DNA of 42,394 nucleotides from CAYRQF01 sp964615845 (GCA_964615845.1 CAZTRC010000005.1:1-42394), one strand, 5' to 3'. Positions 16,532-24,151 are shown, counted from the first letter of the stretch. Made by a program: numbers and translations. Notes: generated from the sequence alone by a model not told the origin.

Positions 16532-16559
16532 TTGACAGGATGACAACTTAGTCTATAAT
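16532..16559 (+). promoter_or_regulatory. Consensus sigma-70 promoter of the DUF397 gene
   Basis: Perfect TTGACA (16532-16537) and perfect TATAAT (16554-16559), 16-bp spacer. This is the best promoter in the window. The TSS near 16566 leaves a ~42-nt leader. Confidence 0.85.
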
Positions 16560-16607
16560 CGTTACTAGAAATGGGGCATTTTGCTTCCATAGGTAAATCC
16601 ATGAACC

Positions 16608-16835
16608 ATGGACAACCAGAAGAAACCACCCTTTGCGGTGGTGGATAAAGACTTCGTCAAGTCGTCTTTCTCCAAGAACAACCCGAAGACCTGCGTAGCG
16701 GTCGCGGTGAAGAAGGAAGGGGTCGCACTGCGCGACACCAAAGAGGACAGCCTCAACCGGAGCACTCTGTTCTTCACGCAGGACGAATGGCGCGCCTTCT
16801 TACAGGGCGTCAAAGCTGGCGAATTCGACGCGTAG
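16608..16835 (+). CDS. DUF397 domain protein (75 aa)
   Basis: Small protein matching the DUF397 pattern throughout. DFVKSSFSKNNPKTCVAVAV (15-34) corresponds to W.KSSYSgg.gnCVEVA in the family, GVALRDTKE (38-46) to vaVRDSKdp, and LFFTQDEWRAFLQGVKAGEFD (54-74) to l.ft.aeWraFlagvragefd. DUF397 proteins are characteristic of actinomycetes, where they usually accompany an XRE-type regulator (WhiJ-like systems). No such partner is adjacent here. The gene has a consensus promoter and its own terminator, so it is a self-contained cassette. The biochemical role is unknown. Confidence 0.88.
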   Translation: MDNQKKPPFAVVDKDFVKSSFSKNNPKTCVAVAVKKEGVALRDTKEDSLNRSTLFFTQDEWRAFLQGVKAGEFDA

Positions 16836-16860
16836 TTTCACGACTACTCGCTAGCAAAGG

Positions 16861-16889
16861 CAGGCACGCTTCGGCGGGCCTGTTTTTTT
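16861..16889 (+). terminator. Terminator of the DUF397 gene
   Basis: Stem CAGGCACGC/GCGGGCCTG (one A-G mismatch) with a TTCG tetraloop, followed by T7. Confidence 0.88.
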
Positions 16890-16920
16890 GTGACATATTA
16901 TCTATTACTAATTAAGTATT

Positions 16921-17403
16921 ATGAAAAAAGTCTTATATATAATTCCTGGGTGGAGAGAAACGTGCCGCCGTAAGCCGTACAAGGAAATAGCCCGTATTGC
17001 TGAGGAAAAGGGTTATGAGGTTGTGTGCAAAAATGTAGACTGGGACAAGACTCTTTCGTCACAGTTATTCTCGATAGAAAAAGATGACATCATTTTCGGT
17101 TTTTCGCTTGGCGCAATTTTAGCCTGGATGGTGGCACAAGAATATCAATGTCGCCATCTCATCTTATCTTCCATGACACCGCACCGAAGTTTCAAAGATC
17201 CAAAAGATAAGAAGGCGTTGATTGATCTGATTAATTCCAAATTTGTTAATGATGTTATCCATAATCTGGGCAGGAAGCATAAAGCCAAGAAGCAGACCAT
17301 TATTTACGGAGATAAAGAAGAAGAGCCGGGAGATATTTTAGTACTGAATACGGGACATGAATTGAGCAATAATTATATTTCGGTAATATCAGGATTAATA
17401 TAA
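16921..17403 (+). CDS. Alpha/beta-hydrolase-fold protein
   Basis: 160 aa. It starts MKKVLYIIPGWRE, like the first strand and oxyanion loop of alpha/beta hydrolases (IIPGW). FGFSLGAILAWMVA is a GxSxG nucleophile elbow with Ser in GFSLGA, and the following strand is HLILSSMTP. A late LNTGHELS segment could supply the catalytic His. It is shorter than usual (200-270 aa), so it is a minimal form. Substrate unknown. TATTAT about 20 nt upstream may be the -10. Confidence 0.72.
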   Translation: MKKVLYIIPGWRETCRRKPYKEIARIAEEKGYEVVCKNVDWDKTLSSQLFSIEKDDIIFGFSLGAILAWMVAQEYQCRHLILSSMTPHRSFKDPKDKKALIDLINSKFVNDVIHNLGRKHKAKKQTIIYGDKEEEPGDILVLNTGHELSNNYISVISGLI

Positions 17404-17531
17404 TTCTGGCCACAGATAGTCGGTTTCGTCATAATCCTTTTGGGCCTGTGTATTTTATCGGTGAAGCGTACTGAAATCGGCCTGATTATGAAATTGAATG
17501 TTTCAGGCTGCCATATGATAAACTTTTTAGT

Positions 17532-18026
17532 ATGTCTAGAAAAATAGGGAAGCGAATATTGCATTTTACTGCTGGGGTTGTGGGTTTCCAGGGGGTGAGT
17601 TATGCATTTGATTACATCGCTTACCCAATAATCATTTACACTTTTGGCGCAATAAAAGGAACGCTCATGCTTTTTGTTGCGGCGCTTATTTTAAACTATC
17701 TCTGCATTATAATTTATAACAAAATAAAACTTGATCTCTTTGGCTTTGAGAAATTGAAAGAGATAAAAACCCATGGCGAAAGCGCAGGGAAGCAATCGTT
17801 TATGCACCGCGTGCTGCATTGGGGAGATATTCCGGCATTCATCGCGCTGTCTTGGTACGATCCGATTTTTGCCGTGATTTACAAACGCAAAAGCGCGCGA
17901 TTCGAAGGTTTTAAGCGTCATGATTATTGGCTGCTCATCATAAGTACGTTTATTGGATGCGTCTTGTGGTCGTTGATTTGGGGACCCGCCGCCTATCTTG
18001 TTAAGAGTCTCATCGGTCGCTTTTAA
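17532..18026 (+). CDS. Integral membrane protein, unknown
   Basis: 164 aa. I do not recognise the family. Hydrophobic segments lie near residues 12-60 (two helices, IIIYTFGAIKGTLMLFVAALILNYLCIIIYN) and 132-158 (LLIISTFIGCVLWSLIWGPAAYLV). A weaker segment near 105-115 contains FIALSWYDPIFAVIY. The remainder is basic and probably cytoplasmic. TATGAT lies 12 nt upstream of the ATG. The 128 bp before it hold no gene that I can see. Confidence 0.75.
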   Translation: MSRKIGKRILHFTAGVVGFQGVSYAFDYIAYPIIIYTFGAIKGTLMLFVAALILNYLCIIIYNKIKLDLFGFEKLKEIKTHGESAGKQSFMHRVLHWGDIPAFIALSWYDPIFAVIYKRKSARFEGFKRHDYWLLIISTFIGCVLWSLIWGPAAYLVKSLIGRF

Positions 18027-18050
18027 TCGCTGTTTCGGTATACTAGATGT

Positions 18051-18413
18051 ATGGGAAAAGCCAAAAGCGGCGTTTTTGTAAAATTTCTTGTCGATTTTTT
18101 TGTTCTCAGCTTCTTTTTTGCAATTGGCGTAAGTTTTTATCGATACTATCACCAAAAAGATTACGATTATCTGGTTGAGGCATCATGCGATCCAATAGCA
18201 GAGAATTGCTTTTCCCGTGATTGTGAAAATTCGGCAGATTGTCCACCAAACCAACTTTCCGCGTACAAGGAATATTATGTGAAAGCATACGATTTTCCTC
18301 GTTGCGAGGATAATTCATGTGCAATTGCTTGTGGGATGAACAGTATTAAATGCGAAGCAGTTTTGTGTGATACGGAAGCGGGTGACACGTGTCTCGGTCC
18401 CACATCCGAATAA
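18051..18413 (+). CDS. Membrane-anchored cysteine-rich small protein
   Basis: 120 aa. One N-terminal hydrophobic segment (FVKFLVDFFVLSFFFAIGVSFY, about 8-30) precedes an extracellular part with ten cysteines (for example EASCDPIAENCFSRDCENSADCPPN and CEDNSCAIACGMNSIKCEAVLCDTEAGDTC). The spacing suggests disulfides in an exported domain, or less likely a metal site. I do not recognise the family. TATACT (18039-18044) ends 6 nt before the ATG, so the mRNA may be leaderless. Confidence 0.78.
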   Translation: MGKAKSGVFVKFLVDFFVLSFFFAIGVSFYRYYHQKDYDYLVEASCDPIAENCFSRDCENSADCPPNQLSAYKEYYVKAYDFPRCEDNSCAIACGMNSIKCEAVLCDTEAGDTCLGPTSE

Positions 18414-18417
18414 CTAT

Positions 18418-19251
18418 ATGAAGGGAATCGACATAGAAAAACTCGCAAGAGACCGAGAAGCATTTAATACTTTTGTCTACACGCCTCTAGAAGAGGCGAT
18501 GAGAGAACTTTCTGATAGGGAATGTGATGGGGATCTAATAGAGCACCTTCGCTCCCTGGAAACTCATCCTGCGCCAGACGTCTTGAAAGGCGGATCGCGA
18601 GCCGTAATGTTCCGGCAGCTCGCGACACCGAATTATGAAGCAATAAAGTTTTTAAACATTCTGAGTAGTAATAATTATCTCCAGCCAGTTTTTTGGGAAT
18701 ACTTTAGCGACAAGTTTACTTCCAACAACGAATACAAGCGTGCGCTTGGAAAAGTTTCATTTCATGCCGGTACCGGCAAAAAGGGCGGAGCAAAAATAAA
18801 TCAGTACACGATTATCGATTTTAATGGATCTAACGGAAAGAAGATTTCTGAGGTTAAAACTTTGTGGGGAGAAAGTCTGATTGATTTCCACCATAGCTTG
18901 TTTTCTTTGGTTTATCCGAATAAGGCCGTGTTTTTCGACGCCTCGGGCTGGTTTCGCGAATCGGGCGGCAGTGCAAAAAACTACTATGAATCATTCATGC
19001 GGCTTTTTGTAAAAGATGCGATTTTGTTTGAAGATTTTTTGCTTGACGACGAAGAAGAGCGCGAATTCACTGAAAAAGTTTTTCTTCCAGCTTTTGTGAA
19101 AGTTTTTGAAGAAACCGGCCGCAAGCCTATCATAGTTCCTCTGGTTTGGTCTGGAAAAGAAAAATGGTCTGAAAACGAAAAAAATCCCGCATGGACACAT
19201 TACCCGCAGAAGGCCGAACAATGTGTGAAAAAAAGTTTGCTCAAGGTATAA
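18418..19251 (+). CDS. Hypothetical protein (277 aa)
   Basis: The start at ATG 18418 is 4 nt after the previous stop. I do not recognise a family. The protein is soluble. The central block KVSFHAGTGKKGGAKINQY is unusually conserved-looking, with Gly/Lys-rich GTGKKGG, but it is not a canonical P-loop because no Ser/Thr follows the Lys. C-terminal DDEEEREFTEKVFLPAFVKVFEETGRKPIIVPLVWSG is an acidic helix plus strand. An HxGTG...H (DFHHSLF) arrangement might be catalytic; this is speculation. Confidence 0.75.
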   Translation: MKGIDIEKLARDREAFNTFVYTPLEEAMRELSDRECDGDLIEHLRSLETHPAPDVLKGGSRAVMFRQLATPNYEAIKFLNILSSNNYLQPVFWEYFSDKFTSNNEYKRALGKVSFHAGTGKKGGAKINQYTIIDFNGSNGKKISEVKTLWGESLIDFHHSLFSLVYPNKAVFFDASGWFRESGGSAKNYYESFMRLFVKDAILFEDFLLDDEEEREFTEKVFLPAFVKVFEETGRKPIIVPLVWSGKEKWSENEKNPAWTHYPQKAEQCVKKSLLKV

Positions 19252-19260
19252 TATTTATAC

Positions 19261-20865
19261 ATGGACATCAATACTTGTCTCGCGACAACAAGCTCATATC
19301 ATAAGATTGCATATTATTCCCATATCATTCCCATTGCCATTATTTTGATTCTGGGTATCTTTACTTTCGTACGCTCTCGCCGTTCGCTGCTTTCAAGTAT
19401 TTTTCTTTTGTTCACTATATCGTTCGGGCTTTGGCTCCTCGGCGACGTTATCACCTGGACAGCGCAGGATTATAATCTCGTATCGTTTGTATGGGCCCCG
19501 CTCGATTACATTAACATTGTCTTTTTCCTCTTGGGCGCGTACTTTTTTGCGGTCCTGGTGACAGAAAAGGATATTCTTAATTGGCAAAAGGTCGGATTGT
19601 TCATCCTGACTCTGCCGGCGCTTTATGTGACTATTGCCGGCAAGAGCATCACCGTCTTCAATCAGCCTTGGTGTGAGGCATTCAATAACCTATTTTTGAC
19701 GCAATACAAACTCATAATATGCGCGGCAACGCTCTTGTTCATCATCATCGTTGGCATCAAGGCATACAGAAGAGGTGATAGAGCGAAACGCCGACAGATC
19801 GCAATTGTCGGAAGCGCTCTCGTGTTATTCTTCTCCGTTTTTTCTGTCACGGAGTACATCGCAAGCCAGACGGGAATATATGAGATTAATTTATACAGTC
19901 TGTTTATCCTTCCTCTTTTCCTCGCGCTTATCATTTACGCCATCACCAATCTTGAGATTTTCCGCGTCCGGTTTCTCGCGACTCAAATACTCATATATAT
20001 AATGCTCATCTTAATCGGTTCTCAGTTTTTCTTCTTGCAAAACTCAACCGATCAGATATTGACAGTCGTCACCTTCGTCCTCTCCTGTATCTTCGCCGTC
20101 CTGCTTATCCGGAGCGTTCAACAAGAAATACGCAACCACCGTCAAATTGAAGACCTTGCCACCAAACTTAAAGGCGCAAACGATCGTCTAACCGCTCTCG
20201 ACGCTACCAAAAACGAATTTCTTTCTTTCGCGACGCATCAATTGCGAAGCCCTCTTACTTCCGTGAAGTGGGGCTTGAGTTCTCTGAAAGAAAAATATTC
20301 AGTCGAGACGACCAACCACTTGCTCGCGACGACGGATGATCTCATCGGCACGGTGAACGACTTGCTCGACATTTCCAAAATCGAACAAGGCGGCCTTGTG
20401 ATGAAAATGGAAGAATTTGATCTGCATGATTTCGTCGGCCGGATTGTTGAAGAATTCCGTATGACAGCCGAGAAAAAAGGTTTGCGTCTCGCTTTTACCG
20501 GTGACATCGTGCCATGTTTCGTCCTCGCTGACGAAAACAAACTTCGCCAAGTCTTTGTGAATCTCATCGACAACGCCATCAAGTACACGAAGACAGGGGA
20601 CATCAAAGTCGTCTTCCGTCGCGTCGGAAAGACCGCCGAAGTCGGCGTGTGGGACACCGGCCCCGGTATTGCTCCGGAAGAGCTCGCGAATCTCTTTGAT
20701 AAATTCCTTCGCGGTGCCGCGGGCAAGGCTTCGCAGGGCGGATCAGGACTCGGGCTCTATCTCGCCAAGAAAATCGTCGAAAATCATAATGGCCAAATGT
20801 CAGCCAAATCAGATGGTCTTGGAAAGGGTAGCGTTTTTACCGTCACTTTGCCGCTCAAGTCTTAG
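19261..20865 (+). CDS. Membrane sensor histidine kinase
   Basis: 534 aa. Residues 1-260 contain about eight membrane helices, a 7TM-type sensory module without a recognised ligand site. A short coiled linker follows (QEIRNHRQIEDLATKLKGANDRL). The HisKA domain has FLSFATHQLRSPLTSVKW, with the phosphorylated His326. The ATPase domain has an N-box (NKLRQVFVNLIDNAIKYT), G1 (GVWDTGPGI) and G2 (GGSGLGLYLAKKIVE). No receiver domain is fused, and no response regulator is adjacent. The nearest is the stand-alone REC protein at 16084, divergent and 2.8 kb away. TATAAT (19247-19252) lies 8 nt before the ATG. Confidence 0.94.
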   Translation: MDINTCLATTSSYHKIAYYSHIIPIAIILILGIFTFVRSRRSLLSSIFLLFTISFGLWLLGDVITWTAQDYNLVSFVWAPLDYINIVFFLLGAYFFAVLVTEKDILNWQKVGLFILTLPALYVTIAGKSITVFNQPWCEAFNNLFLTQYKLIICAATLLFIIIVGIKAYRRGDRAKRRQIAIVGSALVLFFSVFSVTEYIASQTGIYEINLYSLFILPLFLALIIYAITNLEIFRVRFLATQILIYIMLILIGSQFFFLQNSTDQILTVVTFVLSCIFAVLLIRSVQQEIRNHRQIEDLATKLKGANDRLTALDATKNEFLSFATHQLRSPLTSVKWGLSSLKEKYSVETTNHLLATTDDLIGTVNDLLDISKIEQGGLVMKMEEFDLHDFVGRIVEEFRMTAEKKGLRLAFTGDIVPCFVLADENKLRQVFVNLIDNAIKYTKTGDIKVVFRRVGKTAEVGVWDTGPGIAPEELANLFDKFLRGAAGKASQGGSGLGLYLAKKIVENHNGQMSAKSDGLGKGSVFTVTLPLKS

Positions 20866-20870
20866 AGAGC

Positions 20871-20948
20871 TCCCGCCCCCACACCTATATTTTGATAGTT
20901 CGGGGAACGCGCCTTTGGCGCAATCAAAATATAGGTGTGGGGGTCCCG
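20871..20948. repeat. T-shaped palindromic element with flanking 5-bp direct repeats
   Basis: A perfect 21-bp inverted repeat (20876-20896 and 20923-20943; begins CCCCCACACC, ends GGTGTGGGGG) encloses a 26-nt centre. The centre consists of two abutting perfect hairpins: GTTC-GGG-GAAC (20898-20908) and GCGCC-TTT-GGCGC (20909-20921). Each is separated from the main stem by a single A. The fold is a three-way junction. TCCCG occurs directly on each side (20871-20875 and 20944-20948), like a target-site duplication. It has no T-run and no coding content. Confidence 0.9.
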
Positions 20949-20957
20949 TGCTAGAAT
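20949..20957 (+). promoter_or_regulatory. Extended -10 of the amidase gene, leaderless-type
   Basis: TGCTAGAAT (TGn plus TAGAAT 20952-20957) ends 6 nt before ATG 20964. The position of a -35 would fall inside the right arm of the palindrome. Confidence 0.55.
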
Positions 20958-20963
20958 TAGCCC

Positions 20964-22109
20964 ATGAAACTTCGGTATTTTTTAATCACCGTCTTCCTTT
21001 TTGCCCCGCTTCTTTCTTTGGCGGAAAGTCCGTCGGACGCGCGTCTTGATCCACGGACCAAATACCAAAATGGCGAAATCGTCGAGATCCTCATTGTGCC
21101 AGGCCACGACGACAAGCACTCCGGCGCGGTTTTTCGCGGGCAGCGTGAAGCAGACATGAACCTAATGCTCGCGAAGAAAATCGCGGCTGAGCTCGCGAAC
21201 GACCCAAATATTTTCGTCACTGTCACGCGGGACGACGCGGGTTATTATCCGCCGCTCCAAGAATATTTTGATGAAAATGAAAAAGAGATAAACAAATTTA
21301 TCAAAGACAACAAAGCTAAGACCAGGAGATTGATGGAGGCGGAAGATTGGACTATTGATCCTGGTGTTACGCACAATGACGCGCTTCCGGAAGTTGCTTA
21401 CGCGCTTTACGGCATCAACAAATGGATTGCCGAAGAGAGTTTTGATCTCGTCATCCACATCCATTTCAACGACGACACATCACACTGGGGCAACAACATG
21501 GGCGAATATGGAGGCTACACTATCTACGTCCCGGATGAGAATTTACCAAATGCCAAAGGCTCAAAGCCGCTCGCCGAAAGTATCGGTCGCGAGATGCAAA
21601 AGACTTTCAACATGAGCAACTTACCGCTCGAAGCTGACAGGTCGGACGAATTCGGCTTGGTGCCGGATTTCAAACTGATCGCGCTCGGCTCGAACAGAAC
21701 GCTCGCGACGCCTTCGATATTGGTGGAGTACTCTTACATCTACGAACCTCACGTCGCAGCGGAGTTCTTGGACCTCTCGACGAAAGTCATGTCTCGGGCC
21801 ACAGCGCTCGGCGTCTACAACCTGCTCGGTGGCGTGTCCGAATGGCGCAATCTCACACACTCGTGGACTAAGCTGATGAAACTGTCGACGAAAAAAGATG
21901 TGGATGTCTTGGCTCTCCAGTATGGTCTCAAGGAGCTCGGGTACTATCCGCCGAAAAATCACCACAGAGATAATTGTCCTTTTAGTGGACTCTATGGTCC
22001 ATGTACGCAGAAAGCGGTAAAGGCATTCCAAAAAGCGAATGCACTAAAAGACGACGGCGTCGCCGGTCCGAAAACTCTCGGCGCAATGAATTCTATTTTC
22101 GGGTTTTAA
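20964..22109 (+). CDS. Secreted N-acetylmuramoyl-L-alanine amidase with peptidoglycan-binding domain
   Basis: 381 aa. Signal peptide MKLRYFLITVFLFAPLLSLA (cleavage near residue 20). Amidase_3-type zinc domain: VPGHDDKHSG (His48), READMN (Glu62), LVIHIHFND (His167), and the catalytic Glu in SILVEYSYIY. The C-terminal ~70 residues form a PG_binding_1 repeat (VLALQYGLKELGYYPP...TQKAVKAFQKANALKDDGVAGPKTLGAM). It cleaves the bond between muramic acid and the stem peptide, for wall remodelling or attack on neighbouring cells. Confidence 0.92.
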   Translation: MKLRYFLITVFLFAPLLSLAESPSDARLDPRTKYQNGEIVEILIVPGHDDKHSGAVFRGQREADMNLMLAKKIAAELANDPNIFVTVTRDDAGYYPPLQEYFDENEKEINKFIKDNKAKTRRLMEAEDWTIDPGVTHNDALPEVAYALYGINKWIAEESFDLVIHIHFNDDTSHWGNNMGEYGGYTIYVPDENLPNAKGSKPLAESIGREMQKTFNMSNLPLEADRSDEFGLVPDFKLIALGSNRTLATPSILVEYSYIYEPHVAAEFLDLSTKVMSRATALGVYNLLGGVSEWRNLTHSWTKLMKLSTKKDVDVLALQYGLKELGYYPPKNHHRDNCPFSGLYGPCTQKAVKAFQKANALKDDGVAGPKTLGAMNSIFGF

Positions 22110-22112
22110 ATG

Positions 22113-22199
22113 CGGAGGATGTGAGATTCGAACTCACGGGCAGTTTTACCCGCCGGCGGTTTAGTAAACCGCTGATTTAAACCACTCATCCAATCCTCC
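22113..22199 (-). tRNA. tRNA-Ser (anticodon ACU)
   Basis: 87-nt class II tRNA. Acceptor GGAGGAT/ATCCTCC, D-stem GAT/ATC, anticodon stem GCGGT/ACCGC with loop TTACTAA (anticodon ACT), long variable arm CGGG...CCCG, T-arm GTGAG-TTCGAAT-CTCAC, discriminator G. CCA is not encoded. The anticodon reads AGU, and AGC only if A34 is deaminated to inosine. Bacteria normally use GCU for these codons, and a GCU tRNA-Ser lies next door. Confidence 0.9.
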
Positions 22200-22246
22200 A
22201 ATCGAAGATTTTATTATACGAACTTTTGTGTTAATCTCAAGCTTAC

Positions 22247-22331
22247 GGAACCGTGTCAGAGTGGTCGAATGTGCCTCCTTGCTAAGGAGGTAGGTGTAAC
22301 AGCCTCGAGGGTTCGAATCCCTCCGGTTCCG
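22247..22331 (+). tRNA. tRNA-Ser (anticodon GCU)
   Basis: 85-nt class II tRNA. Acceptor GGAACCG/CGGTTCC, anticodon stem CCTCC/GGAGG with loop TTGCTAA (GCT), T-arm GAGGG-TTCGAAT-CCCTC, discriminator G. CCA is not encoded. It is divergent from the ACU tRNA-Ser and separated from it by 47 bp, which contain AT-rich promoter-like sequence (TTATTATACG). Confidence 0.95.
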
Positions 22332-22381
22332 CAGTATTGTAAAAATCCATAAAAAGCGCAGAATTAGAGAAAAGAGATGTC

Positions 22382-22576
22382 ATGCGCCTACTGAGATGGA
22401 TGAAACCAAAAGTGGTGAAGAAAAAGCGGGCGTACGTCGTTTTGGAAAAAGTGACGCTCGATGACAAGGACGGTTTGTTCTGCCGTTTCTGTGGCCAAGA
22501 GTACAAGTTCCATCCGATCGATTTGCCATTTTATACAGCAAGAACGATTTGTGATGGCAGACACATCAGGCTTTGA
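22382..22576 (+). CDS. Small basic protein with one CxxC motif (64 aa)
   Basis: Starts MRLLRWMKPKVVKKKRAYVVLEKV (basic) and carries FCRFCGQEYKFHP plus a later Cys (TICDGRH). A CxxC...H/C arrangement could bind one zinc ion. I do not recognise the family. The gene is supported by a terminator that begins in its stop codon. Confidence 0.6.
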   Translation: MRLLRWMKPKVVKKKRAYVVLEKVTLDDKDGLFCRFCGQEYKFHPIDLPFYTARTICDGRHIRL

Positions 22577-22608
22577 GCCGGCGGTATATCCGCCGGCTTT
22601 CAGTTTTT
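22576..22608 (+). terminator. Terminator after the small CxxC gene
   Basis: Perfect 9-bp stem AGCCGGCGG/CCGCCGGCT (22576-22584, 22590-22598), loop TATAT, then TTCAGTTTTT. Confidence 0.88.
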
Positions 22609-22724
22609 AAAGGATTGTAAAACCCAAAATTTAAGGCAGAATTTGTTTATGGTAAAAGCAGAAGTCAAAAAAAATAGTAAAATTGCGATTTGTAAAAATT
22701 GGAAGGATAAGAGATAATTCACAT

Positions 22725-23159
22725 ATGTTTTTAGCTATTTTTCTCACCATCGCGGGATTTATCATCGGCCTTGGCGCGGTCACCGTCATCGACTTGCACG
22801 GATTTTTCGGCCGCACATCTTCGTATTGGAGCGAAGCGACGATCCGCACACACAAAATCACCAAGCCTCTCATCTGGCTCGGGACACTCCTCGTACTCAT
22901 CGGGCACATACTTCTCGCAAAACAAGGATTTTTATTTGAAGGGGAGCTCACAAGCCGGCTCGTGATTATCGCCGTACTCGTTCTAAACGGATGTTTTCTG
23001 TCATTTTATGTGAGCCCCGCGCTTATCCGGAGAGAGAAGGACGGCAAATCTCGCGAGCTCCTACCAGCCAGCCTCCAGTATAAAATCACCGTAAGCTTCG
23101 CTACCTCATTCCTCGGCTGGTGGGGACTGGTGGTTCTGTTTTGTGAGGCGGTGATATAA
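22725..23159 (+). CDS. Small integral membrane protein
   Basis: 144 aa from ATG 22725. About four hydrophobic helices (LAIFLTIAGFIIGLGAVTVIDLHG, LIWLGTLLVLIGHILLA, LVIIAVLVLNGCFLSFYVSPALI, ITVSFATSFLGWWGLVVLFC). The acidic/His-bearing VTVIDLHGFFGRTS loop and THKITK between helices 1 and 2 might bind a metal or haem; this is unproven. I do not assign a family. Its TAA stop is embedded in the -10 box of the next gene. Confidence 0.72.
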   Translation: MFLAIFLTIAGFIIGLGAVTVIDLHGFFGRTSSYWSEATIRTHKITKPLIWLGTLLVLIGHILLAKQGFLFEGELTSRLVIIAVLVLNGCFLSFYVSPALIRREKDGKSRELLPASLQYKITVSFATSFLGWWGLVVLFCEAVI

Positions 23160-23160
23160 T
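23152..23160 (+). promoter_or_regulatory. Extended -10 of the SppA-like gene overlapping the upstream stop
   Basis: TGATATAAT (hexamer 23155-23160). The upstream gene's TAA (23157-23159) lies inside the hexamer, and the ATG at 23167 is 6 nt beyond it, giving a leaderless mRNA. Confidence 0.6.
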
Positions 23161-23166
23161 CTTTTT

Positions 23167-24012
23167 ATGTCAAAAAAGGCGAAGATAATCATCGGAGCGT
23201 TGATTGCGATTTTGGCCTTTTTCTTTTTCTATTATTTCCTCCATCTTCGTTTCTTGCATGTCACATACGTGAGCCCTGATGATTGGGCAGTAGAAAACGA
23301 TGAAGTCATGGCCGAAGAATATTTTGTGCCAGAGTGTAATGTCGCGGGTATCAATTTGCACGGCGAAATCTTGACGTATGTTCCGTCCATAGATTCTGAA
23401 GGTGATTTCGCTTCAGCCGAAGACATCCTATATCAGTTAGAAGAAGCTGAACGTACAGAACATATCAAGGCCGTTATTCTCGAAATCGATTCTTACGGGG
23501 GGCTGCCGGTCGCATCCGAGGAAATTGCCAACAAAATAAAGTCCATGCAAAAGCCGGTCATCGCCATGATTAGAAGTGGAGCGGCCTCGGGAGGCTACTG
23601 GGTCGCCTCGGCCGCCGACCGCATATTCGCCTCGAAACTTTCAGACATCGGTAGCATTGGTGTGACGATGTCGTATCTCGATGAGTCAAAATTAAACGAC
23701 AAAGACGGTTACACTTGGAACAGTCTGTCCACAGGCAAGTTCAAAGATTCCGGAAGCGATCAGAAGCCCCTCACCGCCGAAGAACGCGCACTCTTTGAAC
23801 GAGATATACAGATTACTTTTGAACAATTCATTGCAGAAATATCTGCAAACAGAAAATTATCGATAGAAAAAGTCAGAGCCCTCGCTGACGGCTCCACCAT
23901 GATGGGGGCGATGGCGCTCGAGCAGGGACTTATCGATGAAATTGGGTCATTGGACGAAATCAAAGAATATATCGCCAAAATATACGCCGTAGAACCGGAA
24001 GTTTGTTGGTAG
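23167..24012 (+). CDS. sppA: S49 family (SppA-like) signal peptide peptidase
   Basis: 281 aa with one N-terminal membrane anchor (IIIGALIAILAFFFFYYFLHL). The S49 core begins VAGINLHGEI. The nucleophile is Ser141 in SGAASGGYWVA, and the general-base Lys is 193 in STGKFKDSG, the same Ser-Lys dyad as bacillary SppA. ALEQGLIDEIGSLDE is the conserved C-terminal motif. It degrades cleaved signal peptides or other membrane-bound peptides. A single domain of this size matches the Gram-positive form. Confidence 0.9.
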   Translation: MSKKAKIIIGALIAILAFFFFYYFLHLRFLHVTYVSPDDWAVENDEVMAEEYFVPECNVAGINLHGEILTYVPSIDSEGDFASAEDILYQLEEAERTEHIKAVILEIDSYGGLPVASEEIANKIKSMQKPVIAMIRSGAASGGYWVASAADRIFASKLSDIGSIGVTMSYLDESKLNDKDGYTWNSLSTGKFKDSGSDQKPLTAEERALFERDIQITFEQFIAEISANRKLSIEKVRALADGSTMMGAMALEQGLIDEIGSLDEIKEYIAKIYAVEPEVCW

Positions 24013-24151
24013 GAAAGCAATTTTATTAGCTTAATAGCACGAACAGTTCCAGGAAGTCACTATAAATAGACGAATAACGAATCAATGAAGGGAAAGGTGG
24101 TTATTGGTGTGTTAAAATAAAGCCAAGTTTTATAAGTTATATTTATTTTCT

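Noticed and set aside
18367..18417. Upstream start for the 277-aa protein
   Set aside because: It would overlap the cysteine-rich gene by ~47 bp and needs a non-standard start; ATG 18418 follows the stop by 4 nt.
18700..18850. GTGKKGG in the 277-aa protein considered as a P-loop
   Set aside because: No Ser/Thr after the Lys, the spacing is wrong for GxxxxGK[ST], and no Walker B strand is evident.
20871..20948. T-shaped element considered as an ordinary rho-independent terminator or a tRNA-like gene
   Set aside because: No T-run on either strand, the stem is unusually long with a branched top, and there is no T-loop or anticodon arm.
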